A stretch of DNA of 64,000 bases, taken from assembly GCA_018714405.1 (NCBI GenBank), contig DVNM01000015.1:50947-114946 (forward strand), written 5' to 3'. The position numbers were made by a program, and so were the translations under genes. The notes below the pieces were generated by a model. That model ran no database searches. It had not been told where the DNA came from and saw nothing but the letters and a program-made list of their open reading frames with translations. Positions 52,393 through 60,475 of the stretch are shown here, one piece after another. This DNA comes from Scybalenecus merdavium (lineage in GTDB: Bacteria; Bacillota; Clostridia; Oscillospirales; Acutalibacteraceae). The stretch's first letter is position 1, and every line of letters starts with the position of its first letter.

Positions 52393-52890
52393 GTGAATAA
52401 AAAAGTAGGGGCGGTGATCGCCCTGGTCCTTTTGGTCGGCGCCGATCAGCTGACCAAGCAGCTGGCCGCCGCGTATCTGTATCCGGACAAGATCGCAACG
52501 GCTATTCCGGGCTTTATTCAGTTTCACTATGCGGAAAACACCGGCATGGCCTTCAGTCTGCTTGAAAATGCGCGCTGGCTGTTCGTGGCGGTGACGGGTG
52601 TTGCCTGCGCGGCCATTTTGATCTACCTGTTTTTCTTCAAATGCCGCTCTTACTGGCTGTTTTGGAGCCTGGTGGTCGTGGCGGCCGGCGGCATCGGCAA
52701 CCTGATCGACCGTGTGCTCTTTGGCTATGTCATCGATTTTATTGAACCGGTCTTTGTGGATTTCGCCATATTTAATTTTGCCGACTGTCTTATTAATGTC
52801 GGCGCGGCCAGCCTGATCGTTTATTTGATTGCAGATCTGGTTCGGGAATCGCGCCGCAGCAAAAAGGAAAAGGGTGCTCCCGATGCGTGA
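52393..52890 (+). CDS. lspA: Lipoprotein signal peptidase LspA
   Basis: 165 residues, four membrane helices. The aspartic-protease pair lies in GGIGNLIDR and FNFADCLIN. It removes signal peptides from prolipoproteins. The start is GTG, with GGAGG six bases upstream. Between ileS and lspA there is a hairpin TTTCGGGG/CCCCGAAA (about 52342-52370) without a following T run. The 3' end overlaps the RluD-like gene by 8 bases, as in many Firmicutes. Confidence 0.95.
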   Translation: MNKKVGAVIALVLLVGADQLTKQLAAAYLYPDKIATAIPGFIQFHYAENTGMAFSLLENARWLFVAVTGVACAAILIYLFFFKCRSYWLFWSLVVVAAGGIGNLIDRVLFGYVIDFIEPVFVDFAIFNFADCLINVGAASLIVYLIADLVRESRRSKKEKGAPDA

Positions 52891-53809
52891 GGAACTGAAC
52901 TTCACCGTTTCGCAGGCGGAAGACGGCGAACGGCTCGACAAGGCCGTTTTGCAGCTTTCCGGCCGTTTTACACGCAGTGCGGTCGTGAAGTGGATCGAGG
53001 ACGGCAATGTGTTGGTCGGCGGTGTCGGCAAGGCTAAAAACTACCGTGTCAAAACCGGCGATGAAATCGATGTTTATGTGCCGGAGCCGGTCATGCTGCG
53101 CCTGCAGCCGCAGAACATCCCGCTCGATATCGTGTATGAAGATAATGATCTTCTGGTCGTCAATAAACCAAAGGGCATGGTCGTGCACCCGGCGCCCGGG
53201 CATTATGACGGCACGCTCGTCAATGCGCTTCTTTACCACTGCGGCAGCAGCCTTTCGGGCATCAACGGCGTGATCCGGCCCGGCATTGTACACCGGCTGG
53301 ACCGCAACACCAGCGGTCTGCTGATCGTTGCCAAAAACGATGAGGCGCACCTGAAACTGGCACAGCAGATCCAGGTGCACAGCTTTACACGCTGCTATGA
53401 AGCGGTCGTGCACGGTAATATCCGTGAAGATACCGGCACGATCAGCCAGCCGATCGGCCGCGACCCGTCAGACCGTAAAAAAATGGCGGTCACGGCAAAA
53501 AATTCCCGAAATGCGGTGACGCATTTTGAAGTAAAAGAGCGTTTTGGGCCGTTTACTTATGTACGCCTAAAGCTTGAAACGGGGCGCACGCACCAGATCC
53601 GTGTGCATATGGCCTGGCGCGGCAACCCGGTCGCCGGTGACGATGTGTACGGCCCCCGCAAGCCGGTGGGCGGGCTGAATGGGCAGTGCCTGCACGCCAA
53701 AATGATCGGCTTTGTACATCCGCGCACAGGGCAGTATATGGAATTTGAAAGCCCGCTTCCGCCGTATTTTACGGAGTTTCTGGATAAACTGAGAAAGAAT
53801 TATACTTGA
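52883..53809 (+). CDS. RluD-like pseudouridine synthase
   Basis: 308 residues from ATG 52883. An N-terminal S4 domain (ERLDKAVLQLSGRFTRSAV) precedes the catalytic domain with NKPKGMVVHPAPG, the catalytic Asp in VHRLDRNTSGLLIVAKN and TGRTHQIRVHMAWRG. The S4 domain, the lspA neighbour and the length fit the YlyB/RluD group acting on 23S rRNA. A start ATG inside the end of lspA follows AAAAGGG. A second RluA-type gene is at 15406-16254. Confidence 0.93.
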   Translation: MREELNFTVSQAEDGERLDKAVLQLSGRFTRSAVVKWIEDGNVLVGGVGKAKNYRVKTGDEIDVYVPEPVMLRLQPQNIPLDIVYEDNDLLVVNKPKGMVVHPAPGHYDGTLVNALLYHCGSSLSGINGVIRPGIVHRLDRNTSGLLIVAKNDEAHLKLAQQIQVHSFTRCYEAVVHGNIREDTGTISQPIGRDPSDRKKMAVTAKNSRNAVTHFEVKERFGPFTYVRLKLETGRTHQIRVHMAWRGNPVAGDDVYGPRKPVGGLNGQCLHAKMIGFVHPRTGQYMEFESPLPPYFTEFLDKLRKNYT

Positions 53810-53822
53810 AAGGGGAATCGTT

Positions 53823-54659
53823 ATGTTTGTGATCGGTGCGCATCTGTCGGCCTCCAAGGGCTATAAGGCGATGCTTGACCAGGCGCTGGCCATCGGCGCC
53901 AACACGTTTCAGTTTTTTACGCGCAACCCGCGCGGCGGCGCCGCCAAGGCGATCGACGAGGCGGACGTTGCCGCATTTTTGCAGGGTGCTAAGGAAAATG
54001 GGGTAAGTGTCATCCTGGCGCATGCGCCCTATACGCTGAACTGCTGTTCGGCAACCGAAAAAACGCGCGAGTTCGCCATAAACACATTTGCGGATGATCT
54101 GCAGCGCATGGAATATACGCCCGGCAACCTTTACAACTTTCACCCCGGTTCGCATGTCGGCCAGGGCGCTGAAAAGGGAATAGAGCTGATCGCAGACGCG
54201 CTCAACACCGTTTTGTTCCCCGAAATGGCCACCACGGTTCTGCTCGAGACGATGGCCGGCAAAGGTTCTGAGGTCGGCAAAACGTTTGAAGAACTGCGCG
54301 CCATCATCGACCGCACGGCGCTTTCGGACAAGCTGGGCGTATGTCTGGACACCTGCCACATCAGCGACGGCGGCTACGATGTGGTGAACGATCTGGACGG
54401 CGTTTTGGAACAGTTTGACCGTGTCATCGGCCTGGACCGGCTGAAAGCCGTGCATCTGAACGACTCTAAAAACCCGCTCGGCGCCCACAAGGACCGCCAT
54501 GAAAAAATCGGCGAGGGCTACATCGGCCTGGAGGCGATGGAACGCATCATCAACCATCCGGCGCTGCGGAATCTGCCGTTTTTCCTGGAAACGCCGAATG
54601 AGATCGACGGCTACGCCAAGGAAATTGCGCTGTTGCGCTCGCTTTATCACGACGAATAA
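53823..54659 (+). CDS. nfo: Endonuclease IV (AP endonuclease)
   Basis: 278 residues. A zinc TIM-barrel enzyme cutting DNA at abasic sites in base-excision repair. GAHLSASKGY, ILAHAPYTLN, NFHPGSHVG, LLETMAGKGSEVG, CLDTCHISDGGYD and HLNDSKNPLGAHKDRHEKIGEG supply the nine zinc ligands. Ribosome binding site AAAGGGG lies eight bases before the ATG, and the gene follows the pseudouridine synthase by 13 bases. Confidence 0.95.
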   Translation: MFVIGAHLSASKGYKAMLDQALAIGANTFQFFTRNPRGGAAKAIDEADVAAFLQGAKENGVSVILAHAPYTLNCCSATEKTREFAINTFADDLQRMEYTPGNLYNFHPGSHVGQGAEKGIELIADALNTVLFPEMATTVLLETMAGKGSEVGKTFEELRAIIDRTALSDKLGVCLDTCHISDGGYDVVNDLDGVLEQFDRVIGLDRLKAVHLNDSKNPLGAHKDRHEKIGEGYIGLEAMERIINHPALRNLPFFLETPNEIDGYAKEIALLRSLYHDE

Positions 54660-54670
54660 GGTGTATAAGC

Positions 54671-55339
54671 ATGCAAAGTTACGATTTTTACCTGTTTGAC
54701 CTGGACGGCACGCTGACCGATTCGGCCGAAGGCATTTTTAATTCCGTTTCTTATGCCTTGGAAAAAATGCAGCAGCCTGTGCCGCCCCGGGAAATGCTGG
54801 CGCAGTTTTTGGGGCCGCCGCTGGTGCAGTCGTTTGCACAGTTCTGCGGCTTTTCACCCGAGCAATCTGAAGAGGCGGTCAAACTTTACCGCGTTTATTT
54901 TACACAGCACGGCATGTGGGAAAACCGTGTGTACCCGGGCGTGGAGAATGTTTTGCAGGCACTTTTGCACCGGGGCAAACGGCTGGCCGTGGCGACTTCC
55001 AAGCCGGAGCAGTTTGCCAAACAGATTTTGGCACATTTCGGCCTTTCTGATTATTTTGCGCTGATCGCCGGCGCCACAATGGACAATGCGCGCAGCGCCA
55101 AGGCGGATGTGATCCGTTACGCGCTGGATGCGCTGCACGCTTCACCCGGGCAGGCTGTTATGGTTGGTGACCGCCGTCATGACGTGCAGGGTGCGGCTGC
55201 ATGCGGGGTAGACTGTGTCGGCGTGCTTTACGGTTACGGCAGTGAGGAGGAGCTGCGCACGGCCGGCGCAAAGTATTTGGCGCCTACAACACAGGCGCTG
55301 CAGGTGCTGCTTTGCGGCGGCTGCGAAACAAAAGCATGA
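54671..55339 (+). CDS. HAD-family phosphatase (phosphoglycolate-phosphatase-like)
   Basis: 222 residues. Motif I LFDLDGTLTDS (about 8-18), cap motif FLGPPLVQSF, motif II ATSKPEQF and motif IV VGDRRHDVQGA. Closely resembles the HAD half of the fusion at the left edge of the window (shared GPPL, SKP and YGYGS motifs), so the two are likely paralogues. Substrate could be phosphoglycolate, a nucleotide or pyrophosphate. Ribosome binding site AAGGTG overlaps the nfo stop region. The unit ends at the terminator at 55361. Confidence 0.88.
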   Translation: MQSYDFYLFDLDGTLTDSAEGIFNSVSYALEKMQQPVPPREMLAQFLGPPLVQSFAQFCGFSPEQSEEAVKLYRVYFTQHGMWENRVYPGVENVLQALLHRGKRLAVATSKPEQFAKQILAHFGLSDYFALIAGATMDNARSAKADVIRYALDALHASPGQAVMVGDRRHDVQGAAACGVDCVGVLYGYGSEEELRTAGAKYLAPTTQALQVLLCGGCETKA

Positions 55340-55360
55340 TTGCGGTTTAGAGTAAAAGAA

Positions 55361-55387
55361 AAAGCAGGATCATCAGATCCTGCTTTT
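55361..55387. terminator. Bidirectional terminator between the HAD gene and the SCP2 gene
   Basis: Arms AAAGCAGGATC/GATCCTGCTTT with a four-base loop lie between two convergent genes and have T runs on both strands. Confidence 0.85.
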
Positions 55388-55401
55388 GGTTTTGCCAGGG
55401 G

Positions 55402-55731
55402 TTATTTTAAGAATTTTGTGATTTCCAGCGCTTTGTCGATGTCGCCGTCTACTTTCAGCTTGCCGGTCGTAAAAGCAAGTACCGGGTCAAGTTTGCCGTT
55501 GATCAGCTTCATCAGCGTGGTGCCGCTCATCGTGAATGCAGCGTTTCTGTCGTGGTAATCGTAAGGCTCAACGTGCAGCTGTTTGTCTTTGACTTCCACA
55601 TAGAAAATGCCCTCAGCCTTGCCGGTGATGTTGAACTGGTAAGCCAGCACACCGTCTACCCAGCTGACGTCAGTGTCTTTGAATTTCTCTCTGACTGCTT
55701 CCACGATGGATTCATACGTCATTGCCGCCAT
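55402..55731 (-). CDS. SCP2 sterol-binding-domain protein
   Basis: 109 residues forming one SCP2-like lipid-binding fold (VLAYQFNITGKAEGIFYVEVKDKQL, TLMKLINGKLDPVLAFTTGKLKVDGDI, typical of the family). Bacterial stand-alone versions bind hydrophobic ligands; none is known here. The sequence MAAMTYESI gives two possible starts; the first Met has AGGAGG nine bases upstream. A single gene with its own promoter. Confidence 0.88.
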   Translation of the reverse strand: MAAMTYESIVEAVREKFKDTDVSWVDGVLAYQFNITGKAEGIFYVEVKDKQLHVEPYDYHDRNAAFTMSGTTLMKLINGKLDPVLAFTTGKLKVDGDIDKALEITKFLK

Positions 55732-55761
55732 AATCCTATACCTCCTGTTTATGATAGGTAT

Positions 55762-55790
55762 ATTCTACCACAATCGCTTTGTCGCTTCAA
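55762..55790 (-). promoter_or_regulatory. sigma-A-like promoter of the SCP2 gene
   Basis: On the minus strand TTGAAG (55785-55790) and TAGAAT (55762-55767) are 17 bases apart. Confidence 0.65.
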
Positions 55791-55851
55791 GCCAAATTAT
55801 GACGAATAAAACATATATTATGCGGCCGATTTTGTTAAATTTAGCGTGTTT

Positions 55852-56205
55852 TTACTTGTCTTTTGCCCGAAAGATCGCAGCAACGATCAGCCCGGACATC
55901 ATGGCCACGGTCACGCCGGCGGCGCACGCGCTTAAGCCGCCGGTGATCACGCCCAGAAACCCGTCTTTTTGAATGGCCTCTTTCACGCCCTTGGCCAGGG
56001 AATTGCCGAACCCGGTCAGCGGCACCGTAGCGCCGGCGCCGGCAAATTCTACAAGCGGTTCATAAAGGCCCAGTCCGCCCAGTATAACGCCCAGAACGAC
56101 AAAGGTCACCAGAATTTTAGCCGGTGTCAGTTTTGTGTAGTCGATCAGCAGCTGCCCGATCACGCAGATCAGGCCGCCGATCAGAAAAGCTTTTAAAAAG
56201 ATCAT
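55852..56205 (-). CDS. spoVAE: Stage V sporulation protein AE
   Basis: 117 residues with about four membrane helices. It is part of the SpoVA channel that moves dipicolinic acid into the forespore and out on germination. Conserved FLIGGLICVIGQLLID, GLYEPLVEFAGAGATVPLTGFGN and the C-terminal GLSACAAGVT support the call. Its Shine-Dalgarno AGGTGA is inside the right arm of the terminator of the upstream ABC gene, and the ATG directly follows the T run. spoVAC is on the other strand 0.9 kb away and no spoVAD is present. Confidence 0.93.
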   Translation of the reverse strand: MIFLKAFLIGGLICVIGQLLIDYTKLTPAKILVTFVVLGVILGGLGLYEPLVEFAGAGATVPLTGFGNSLAKGVKEAIQKDGFLGVITGGLSACAAGVTVAMMSGLIVAAIFRAKDK

Positions 56206-56248
56206 AAAAAATCACCTGCGCTTATTGTTTGTGCGCAGGTGATTTTTT
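56206..56248 (-). terminator. Terminator of the LolD-like gene that carries the spoVAE ribosome binding site
   Basis: On the minus strand 16-base perfect arms (GCGCAGGTGA plus T run, and its complement) enclose an 11-base loop. The downstream arm contains AGGTGA, six T follow and then the spoVAE ATG at 56205. Confidence 0.85.
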
Positions 56249-56256
56249 ATACATGT

Positions 56257-57003
56257 TCAGCCCTGGTCGATCGGATTTTTGTTGTTCGTTTTGGCGGGGC
56301 GGCCGTATTTTTCTTCAAAACCGGGGTTGATGTAGTCTTCGATCACGCGGCCGTCGCTGATGCGGATCACACGCTCGCTCTCTTCAGCGATTTCGTTGTT
56401 GTGCGTAATGACCACTACGGTTTTGCCCTCATTTTTCAGCTCGTGCAGCATGCGCATAACGTCTTTTGTGGAGCGCGTGTCCAAATTGCCGGTCGGTTCG
56501 TCTGCCAGGATCACGGGCGGACGTGCGGCAATGGCGCGCGCAACAGCTACGCGCTGCTGCTGGCCGCCGCTCATCTGTGAGGGCAGGTGGTGCATGCGTT
56601 CGCCAAGGCCAACGCGTTCCAGCGCATCCATGGAGATGCGGCGGCGCTCCTCTTTTTTCATACCGCGGTAGATCAGCGGCAGCTCCACGTTTTCAAGCGC
56701 GGTCAGCGAGGTGATCAGGTTGAAACCCTGAAAAATAAAGCCGATCTCCTTGTTGCGGATCTCGCTCATCTGGTCGTCGGTCAGGTTGTCGGCCAGCTGG
56801 CCGTTGATGTAGTATTCGCCGGAGGTCGGCGTGTCCAGCAGACCCAGCATGTTCATCAGCGTAGACTTGCCGGAGCCGGACTGGCCGATGATGGCTACGA
56901 ATTCACCCTCGTCGATCGTGATGCTCACACCGTCCAGGGCGTTGACCTGGTTTTCGCCGGGGTTGTAAATTTTATAAACGTTTCGAACGTCGATCAAATG
57001 CAT
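56257..57003 (-). CDS. LolD/MacB-type ABC transporter ATP-binding protein (orphan)
   Basis: 248 residues. Walker A GQSGSGKST, Q-loop FQGFNL, signature MSGGQQQRVAVARAI, Walker B ILADEPTGNLD and H-loop ITHN are all present, in the arrangement of the lipoprotein/peptide-exporter class whose permeases are FtsX-like. No permease is adjacent; the only FtsX-type permease in the window is fused to its own ATPase (10.1-12.7 kb). The C-terminus has a polar extension of about 20 residues. It has its own promoter and terminator and stands between spoVAE and spoVAC. Confidence 0.92.
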   Translation of the reverse strand: MHLIDVRNVYKIYNPGENQVNALDGVSITIDEGEFVAIIGQSGSGKSTLMNMLGLLDTPTSGEYYINGQLADNLTDDQMSEIRNKEIGFIFQGFNLITSLTALENVELPLIYRGMKKEERRRISMDALERVGLGERMHHLPSQMSGGQQQRVAVARAIAARPPVILADEPTGNLDTRSTKDVMRMLHELKNEGKTVVVITHNNEIAEESERVIRISDGRVIEDYINPGFEEKYGRPAKTNNKNPIDQG

Positions 57004-57035
57004 AAAATAACCTCTATTACTAAATGTATATATAG

Positions 57036-57064
57036 ATATTACATATCGTTCCCAAAAAAGTCAA
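57036..57064 (-). promoter_or_regulatory. sigma-A-like promoter of the orphan ABC ATPase
   Basis: On the minus strand TTGACT (57059-57064) and TAATAT (57036-57041) are 17 bases apart. Confidence 0.65.
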
Positions 57065-57117
57065 GGGATTTTGCATAGAAATAACAAATTGTTAAAAAAT
57101 AAGACCGGGTGAAAAAT

Positions 57118-57561
57118 ATGAGCATTTCTAAAAAGGATTATAAAAAAATGACCGAAAAGGCCAGCCCCGGTTCGCCGGTTTTAAAAAACTGCATTAATGC
57201 GTTTCTGTTTGGCGGGGGTATTTGCGTGTTCGGCCAGCTTCTAAATACGCTGTTTACCATGGCGGGCTGTAATGAAAAAGAAGTGGCGGCCGCCACGCCG
57301 TGCGTTATTGTGATCATTACGGCCATTTTGACCGGCCTCGGCGTATTTGATAAAATTGCCCGTGTCGCGGGCGCCGGTACGATCGTGCCGATCACCGGCT
57401 TTGCCAACAGCGTCGTTTCGTGTGCGCTGGAGTTTAAGCCGGAAGGCTTTATTTTGGGCACGGCCGCCCAGATGTTCACCATCGCCGGTCCGGTCATCGT
57501 CTACGGCGCCGGCGCATCTGTCCTTTACGGACTGATCATTTATTTCTTTGGGCTTTACTGA
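57118..57561 (+). CDS. spoVAC: Stage V sporulation protein AC
   Basis: 147 residues from ATG 57118 (GGGTGA eight bases upstream; GTG 57109 is possible). About four membrane helices, with NAFLFGGGICVFGQLL and ARVAGAGTIVPITGFANSVVSCALEFK typical of SpoVAC, the mechanosensitive part of the DPA channel. It is not in an operon with spoVAD or spoVAE as in Bacillus; it is divergent from the ABC ATPase gene and ends at a bidirectional terminator. A GCATA at 57072-57076 could be part of a forespore promoter but no good -10 follows. Confidence 0.93.
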   Translation: MSISKKDYKKMTEKASPGSPVLKNCINAFLFGGGICVFGQLLNTLFTMAGCNEKEVAAATPCVIVIITAILTGLGVFDKIARVAGAGTIVPITGFANSVVSCALEFKPEGFILGTAAQMFTIAGPVIVYGAGASVLYGLIIYFFGLY

Positions 57562-57589
57562 AAAAGCGTGCCGTTCGGCACGCTTTTTT
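57561..57589. terminator. Bidirectional terminator between spoVAC and the histidine kinase gene
   Basis: Arms AAAAAGCGTGCC/GGCACGCTTTTT with a four-base loop sit between convergent genes. Confidence 0.9.
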
Positions 57590-58973
57590 AATAATCATTT
57601 TTCACTTTTAACAGCAGGGTGATCGTGAAATTTTCATCCTTTTGAACATCTACAGAGCCGTCATATTTTTTGACGGTTTTTTTCAAAATGCCGAGACCCA
57701 GCCCCTGGTTCTTTTTGCCGCGGCGGTTGTGTGCCGGCTTGCCCGGCGAAAGGCTGTTTTTGCAGCGGATAATATAATCTGCTTTGTTTTGCCATGCACT
57801 GATATAGATGACCCTGTCCTTTTCCGGGTCAGCGTGATCGATCGCATTGTCGAGCAGATTGGAAAAAATAGAGCAGAGGTCTACCGAATCAACGGCAATT
57901 TCGCTTGGGCAGAACACGTCAGCCCGCAGCAGGAATCCGGCTTTTTTCGCCTCCTGTGCTTTGATCAGCAAAACAGAGTTGGTCACGGGGTTTTGACAGT
58001 AAAAGCTTTGGCTTTCCCGGTCAATATCGGTGTGAAAGCCGTGTAAAAATTCTTTGGCCTGCTGCACATTGCCTTTTTGCAGCAACAGTTCGGCTGTGGC
58101 CAGTGTGTTTTTAACATCGTGGCGCAGCATGCGAAGCTGGGCGTTATCTTCTTCCATCTGTTTGGTGTGCACGCTTTGCAGCTGGGAAATCGTCATCTGT
58201 TTTTCCAAATCTTCTTTTTCAGCGGCTGTTTTCAGCATGTGCAGCACCATGGTATCTGCTATAATGCATAAAAGCACTTCGATCAGCAGCCAGACAAAGT
58301 AGTTTTCATTAAACTGGCCGTGCTGTACATAAACGGTGTTATACAGCATCAGCGTTTCCAGCGTTACAAAAATAGCCAGCACAGCCAAATGGCGCGGCCG
58401 GATCGGAAACTGTTGGCGTCGGAACAAAAAGCCGATACAGCTGCTGGCCGCAAAGGCAGCAACCGCAAAAAAGAATTTGGCCAGAATGTAGGCGGTGGGC
58501 GTCATGTCGTAGGGTGACGTTGCTTCCGGTAAGACACCGGCCATGACAATGACGCTGCCCACAACATCGCAGGTGATGAAGATCAAAAACTGGATCAAAA
58601 GATGCAGCAGTTTTTTTAAGAAACTGTCTTTAAAAAGAAATAGCACACATACGAAACAAAGCAGGCCTGTTGTGAAAAAGGAGATGCGCAGGGAAAACGG
58701 CAAGTCGGCGACGATAAGATTTTGCGCGCCGCTCAGGTAAGTCGGCAGCGTGTAGAGCAACGCAGAGGACAGCACTACAAAAAGTGTGTTGTATTTTTTC
58801 GGCCAGCGCGGGGTGAGCACAAGCGAAAAGTACATGAAAAAGGCAATGCCGTGCAGAAAATCCAGCAGAATCACAAGCGCGTAAGCACTTTCACCGGCGC
58901 TTTTCAGTACATCGTTGTAAGTTGCATCAATAGCTGCCGGCAGCATATTATTCAAAATCTGAGAATTGGGCAT
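57588..58973 (-). CDS. AgrC-like sensor histidine kinase (GHKL)
   Basis: 461 residues from ATG 58973, after AGGAG. Six or so membrane helices (about 33-243) are followed by a coiled-coil (250-280), an H-box RMLRHDVKNTLA with H285, the N-box NLLDNAIDHA (near 370) and a G-box QGLGLGI (near 430). This is the quorum-sensing-type kinase layout that senses peptides or membrane state. The start overlaps the end of the LytTR regulator gene by 26 bases. No AgrB/AgrD-like genes are adjacent. Confidence 0.88.
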   Translation of the reverse strand: MPNSQILNNMLPAAIDATYNDVLKSAGESAYALVILLDFLHGIAFFMYFSLVLTPRWPKKYNTLFVVLSSALLYTLPTYLSGAQNLIVADLPFSLRISFFTTGLLCFVCVLFLFKDSFLKKLLHLLIQFLIFITCDVVGSVIVMAGVLPEATSPYDMTPTAYILAKFFFAVAAFAASSCIGFLFRRQQFPIRPRHLAVLAIFVTLETLMLYNTVYVQHGQFNENYFVWLLIEVLLCIIADTMVLHMLKTAAEKEDLEKQMTISQLQSVHTKQMEEDNAQLRMLRHDVKNTLATAELLLQKGNVQQAKEFLHGFHTDIDRESQSFYCQNPVTNSVLLIKAQEAKKAGFLLRADVFCPSEIAVDSVDLCSIFSNLLDNAIDHADPEKDRVIYISAWQNKADYIIRCKNSLSPGKPAHNRRGKKNQGLGLGILKKTVKKYDGSVDVQKDENFTITLLLKVKNDY

Positions 58974-59703
58974 TTTTTCTACTCCTGCTGTTGGAAAGAT
59001 ATTCCAGGTAGCTGCTGCGGATCTGCGTGTATTTTTTCTGTGGGATCGGCACACAGACGCCGTTTTCCAGGTGGATCTCTTTCGCAGACAGGTGCGCTAC
59101 ATAGTCAAAATTCACAATGTAGCTTTTGTGCACACGGCAGAAATTCTCCGGCAGCTTTTCCTGCAGCTCGCTGATCTTCATATAGGCGCATTCCCGCCCG
59201 CTCAGTGTGTAAAAGTAGACCATGCGTTTTTGGCTTTCGCAGTAAAATATTTCGTTCGTGTTGACCGTTTTGATCGTACCTGCGTGCAGGATATAGATGC
59301 AGGATGTGCGCGCTTTCAAAATCTCCTGTACAGCGTTTTTGAGTGTGAAGCGCAGCTGTTCTTCGCTGACCGGTTTTACAATAAAGCTTTGAAATTTTGT
59401 CATACAGATCTCTTTTGCAAACTCAACGTGCGCGGTGATATAGATGATCTGCAGCGAGGGAAAATGGCTGGTCAGGACTTTTGCCACATCAATGCCGCTT
59501 GCGTCCTTCAGCTCAATGTCCAAAAGAAGAATGTCAATTTCTTGCGCTTTCAGTGCCTGAAACAGGGCTTTTGCTGAGAAAAAAGTTAAAGTCTGAGACT
59601 GTGCGAATATATTTTTCAATACCGCACCGGCTGTCTCGGCCATTTGACGGGCATACGTTTCGTTGTCGTCACAAATCGCCATCGTTATCAAATTTTCCAC
59701 CAT
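58948..59703 (-). CDS. AgrA-like LytTR response regulator
   Basis: 251 residues. Receiver domain with acidic pair D12-D13, phospho-acceptor D62 (LLLDIEL) and the conserved Lys in IVKPVS; LytTR DNA-binding domain at about 135-240 (FYCESQKRMVYFYT, FCRVHKSYIVNFDYV). The Met at 59703 has a poor ribosome binding site; Met8 (59682) after GGTGGAAAA is an alternative. It is the first gene of the pair and is followed by the kinase. Confidence 0.9.
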   Translation of the reverse strand: MVENLITMAICDDNETYARQMAETAGAVLKNIFAQSQTLTFFSAKALFQALKAQEIDILLLDIELKDASGIDVAKVLTSHFPSLQIIYITAHVEFAKEICMTKFQSFIVKPVSEEQLRFTLKNAVQEILKARTSCIYILHAGTIKTVNTNEIFYCESQKRMVYFYTLSGRECAYMKISELQEKLPENFCRVHKSYIVNFDYVAHLSAKEIHLENGVCVPIPQKKYTQIRSSYLEYLSNSRSRKNAQFSDFE

Positions 59704-59726
59704 CCCAAATTATGTGAGTATTAATT

Positions 59727-59755
59727 ATATTACAATATTTGTCAACTTTTGTCAA
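59727..59755 (-). promoter_or_regulatory. Promoter of the two-component pair with tandem TTGACA boxes
   Basis: On the minus strand TTGACA (59750-59755), 17 bases, TAATAT (59727-59732). A second TTGACA lies 10 bases further in (59740-59745), making GTTGACAAA-type direct repeats in the spacer. Confidence 0.6.
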
Positions 59756-59854
59756 TCAGCAACAAGTGTACAGGCAGATGTTTTGAAAATAGAATGCAGT
59801 TTTTTGAAAAAATAACACGGTTTTACATATATCTTTAAAGCATAAAATTTAGTA

Positions 59855-59894
59855 TAAAAAAAGGGGAACGCGGCAATTTGCCGTGTTCCCTTTT
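59855..59894 (-). terminator. Terminator after the GtrA gene
   Basis: On the minus strand, arms AAGGGAACACGGCAA/TTGCCGCGTTCCCCTT, nearly perfect, are followed by a T run. Confidence 0.88.
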
Positions 59895-59905
59895 GATGTA
59901 TGTTT

Positions 59906-60445
59906 TTAAGCGTTTTCCTTTTTCTCTTTCGGCTTCTTGAACAGCAGTTTGTCGACCGGGAAATACAGGAAAAACTGAATGGCCGAACAAATCGCGGTCG
60001 CCACGTTTCTGGAAATGGCGTCATTTGCACCAAGACGCAGGAATGCGCCGTAGAGTGTCGGCGAAAGCCAGGCCGAGAAGCAGATCAGCGCCAGTGTGAA
60101 GATGATGTAGATCGGCAGCGCTACGGCAATGTTGGCGCCGGAGTTGAACGTTTTTTCTTTGTTGACGAAAAATGCGACGATCTGTGCCGCTACGTTCGCT
60201 ACGTTGAATGCAATAAAGTAGCCGAGGCCGCCGTCCTCTACCGGGTAGTCAAACACAAACCAGTGAAATGCTTCGTTGTACATTTCCTTGACCTGCGGGA
60301 TCAGCGGGATCAGGTTGACCAGTGCAAACTGTACGATGCAGGCCAAAAGGCTTACCACAATGAATTTGACAAATTGCCAAAGCGTTTTGATGCCGGAGCC
60401 TTTTTCTTCCGCCATGTTGTCGATGTCTGTTAGTTTTTTTGCCAT
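59906..60445 (-). CDS. GtrA-family membrane protein
   Basis: 179 residues, four membrane helices. GtrA-like features are the helix QFVKFIVVSLLACIVQFAL, the VNKEKTFNSG loop between helices 2 and 3, and a C-terminal FFLYFPVDKLLFKK. The family flips or assists transfer of lipid-linked sugars for cell-surface polysaccharide. Ribosome binding site AGAAGGAG. It is the last gene of a GH63-like - phosphoesterase - gtrA unit and is followed by a strong terminator. Confidence 0.85.
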   Translation of the reverse strand: MAKKLTDIDNMAEEKGSGIKTLWQFVKFIVVSLLACIVQFALVNLIPLIPQVKEMYNEAFHWFVFDYPVEDGGLGYFIAFNVANVAAQIVAFFVNKEKTFNSGANIAVALPIYIIFTLALICFSAWLSPTLYGAFLRLGANDAISRNVATAICSAIQFFLYFPVDKLLFKKPKEKKENA

Positions 60446-60475
60446 GATGTTTCTCCTTCTCGTTTTCTTTTGAAT

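Noticed and set aside
57072..57118. Forespore (sigma-F/G) promoter before spoVAC
   Set aside because: GCATA fits the -35, but no CATnnTA-like -10 follows at 17-18 bases; not strong enough to list.
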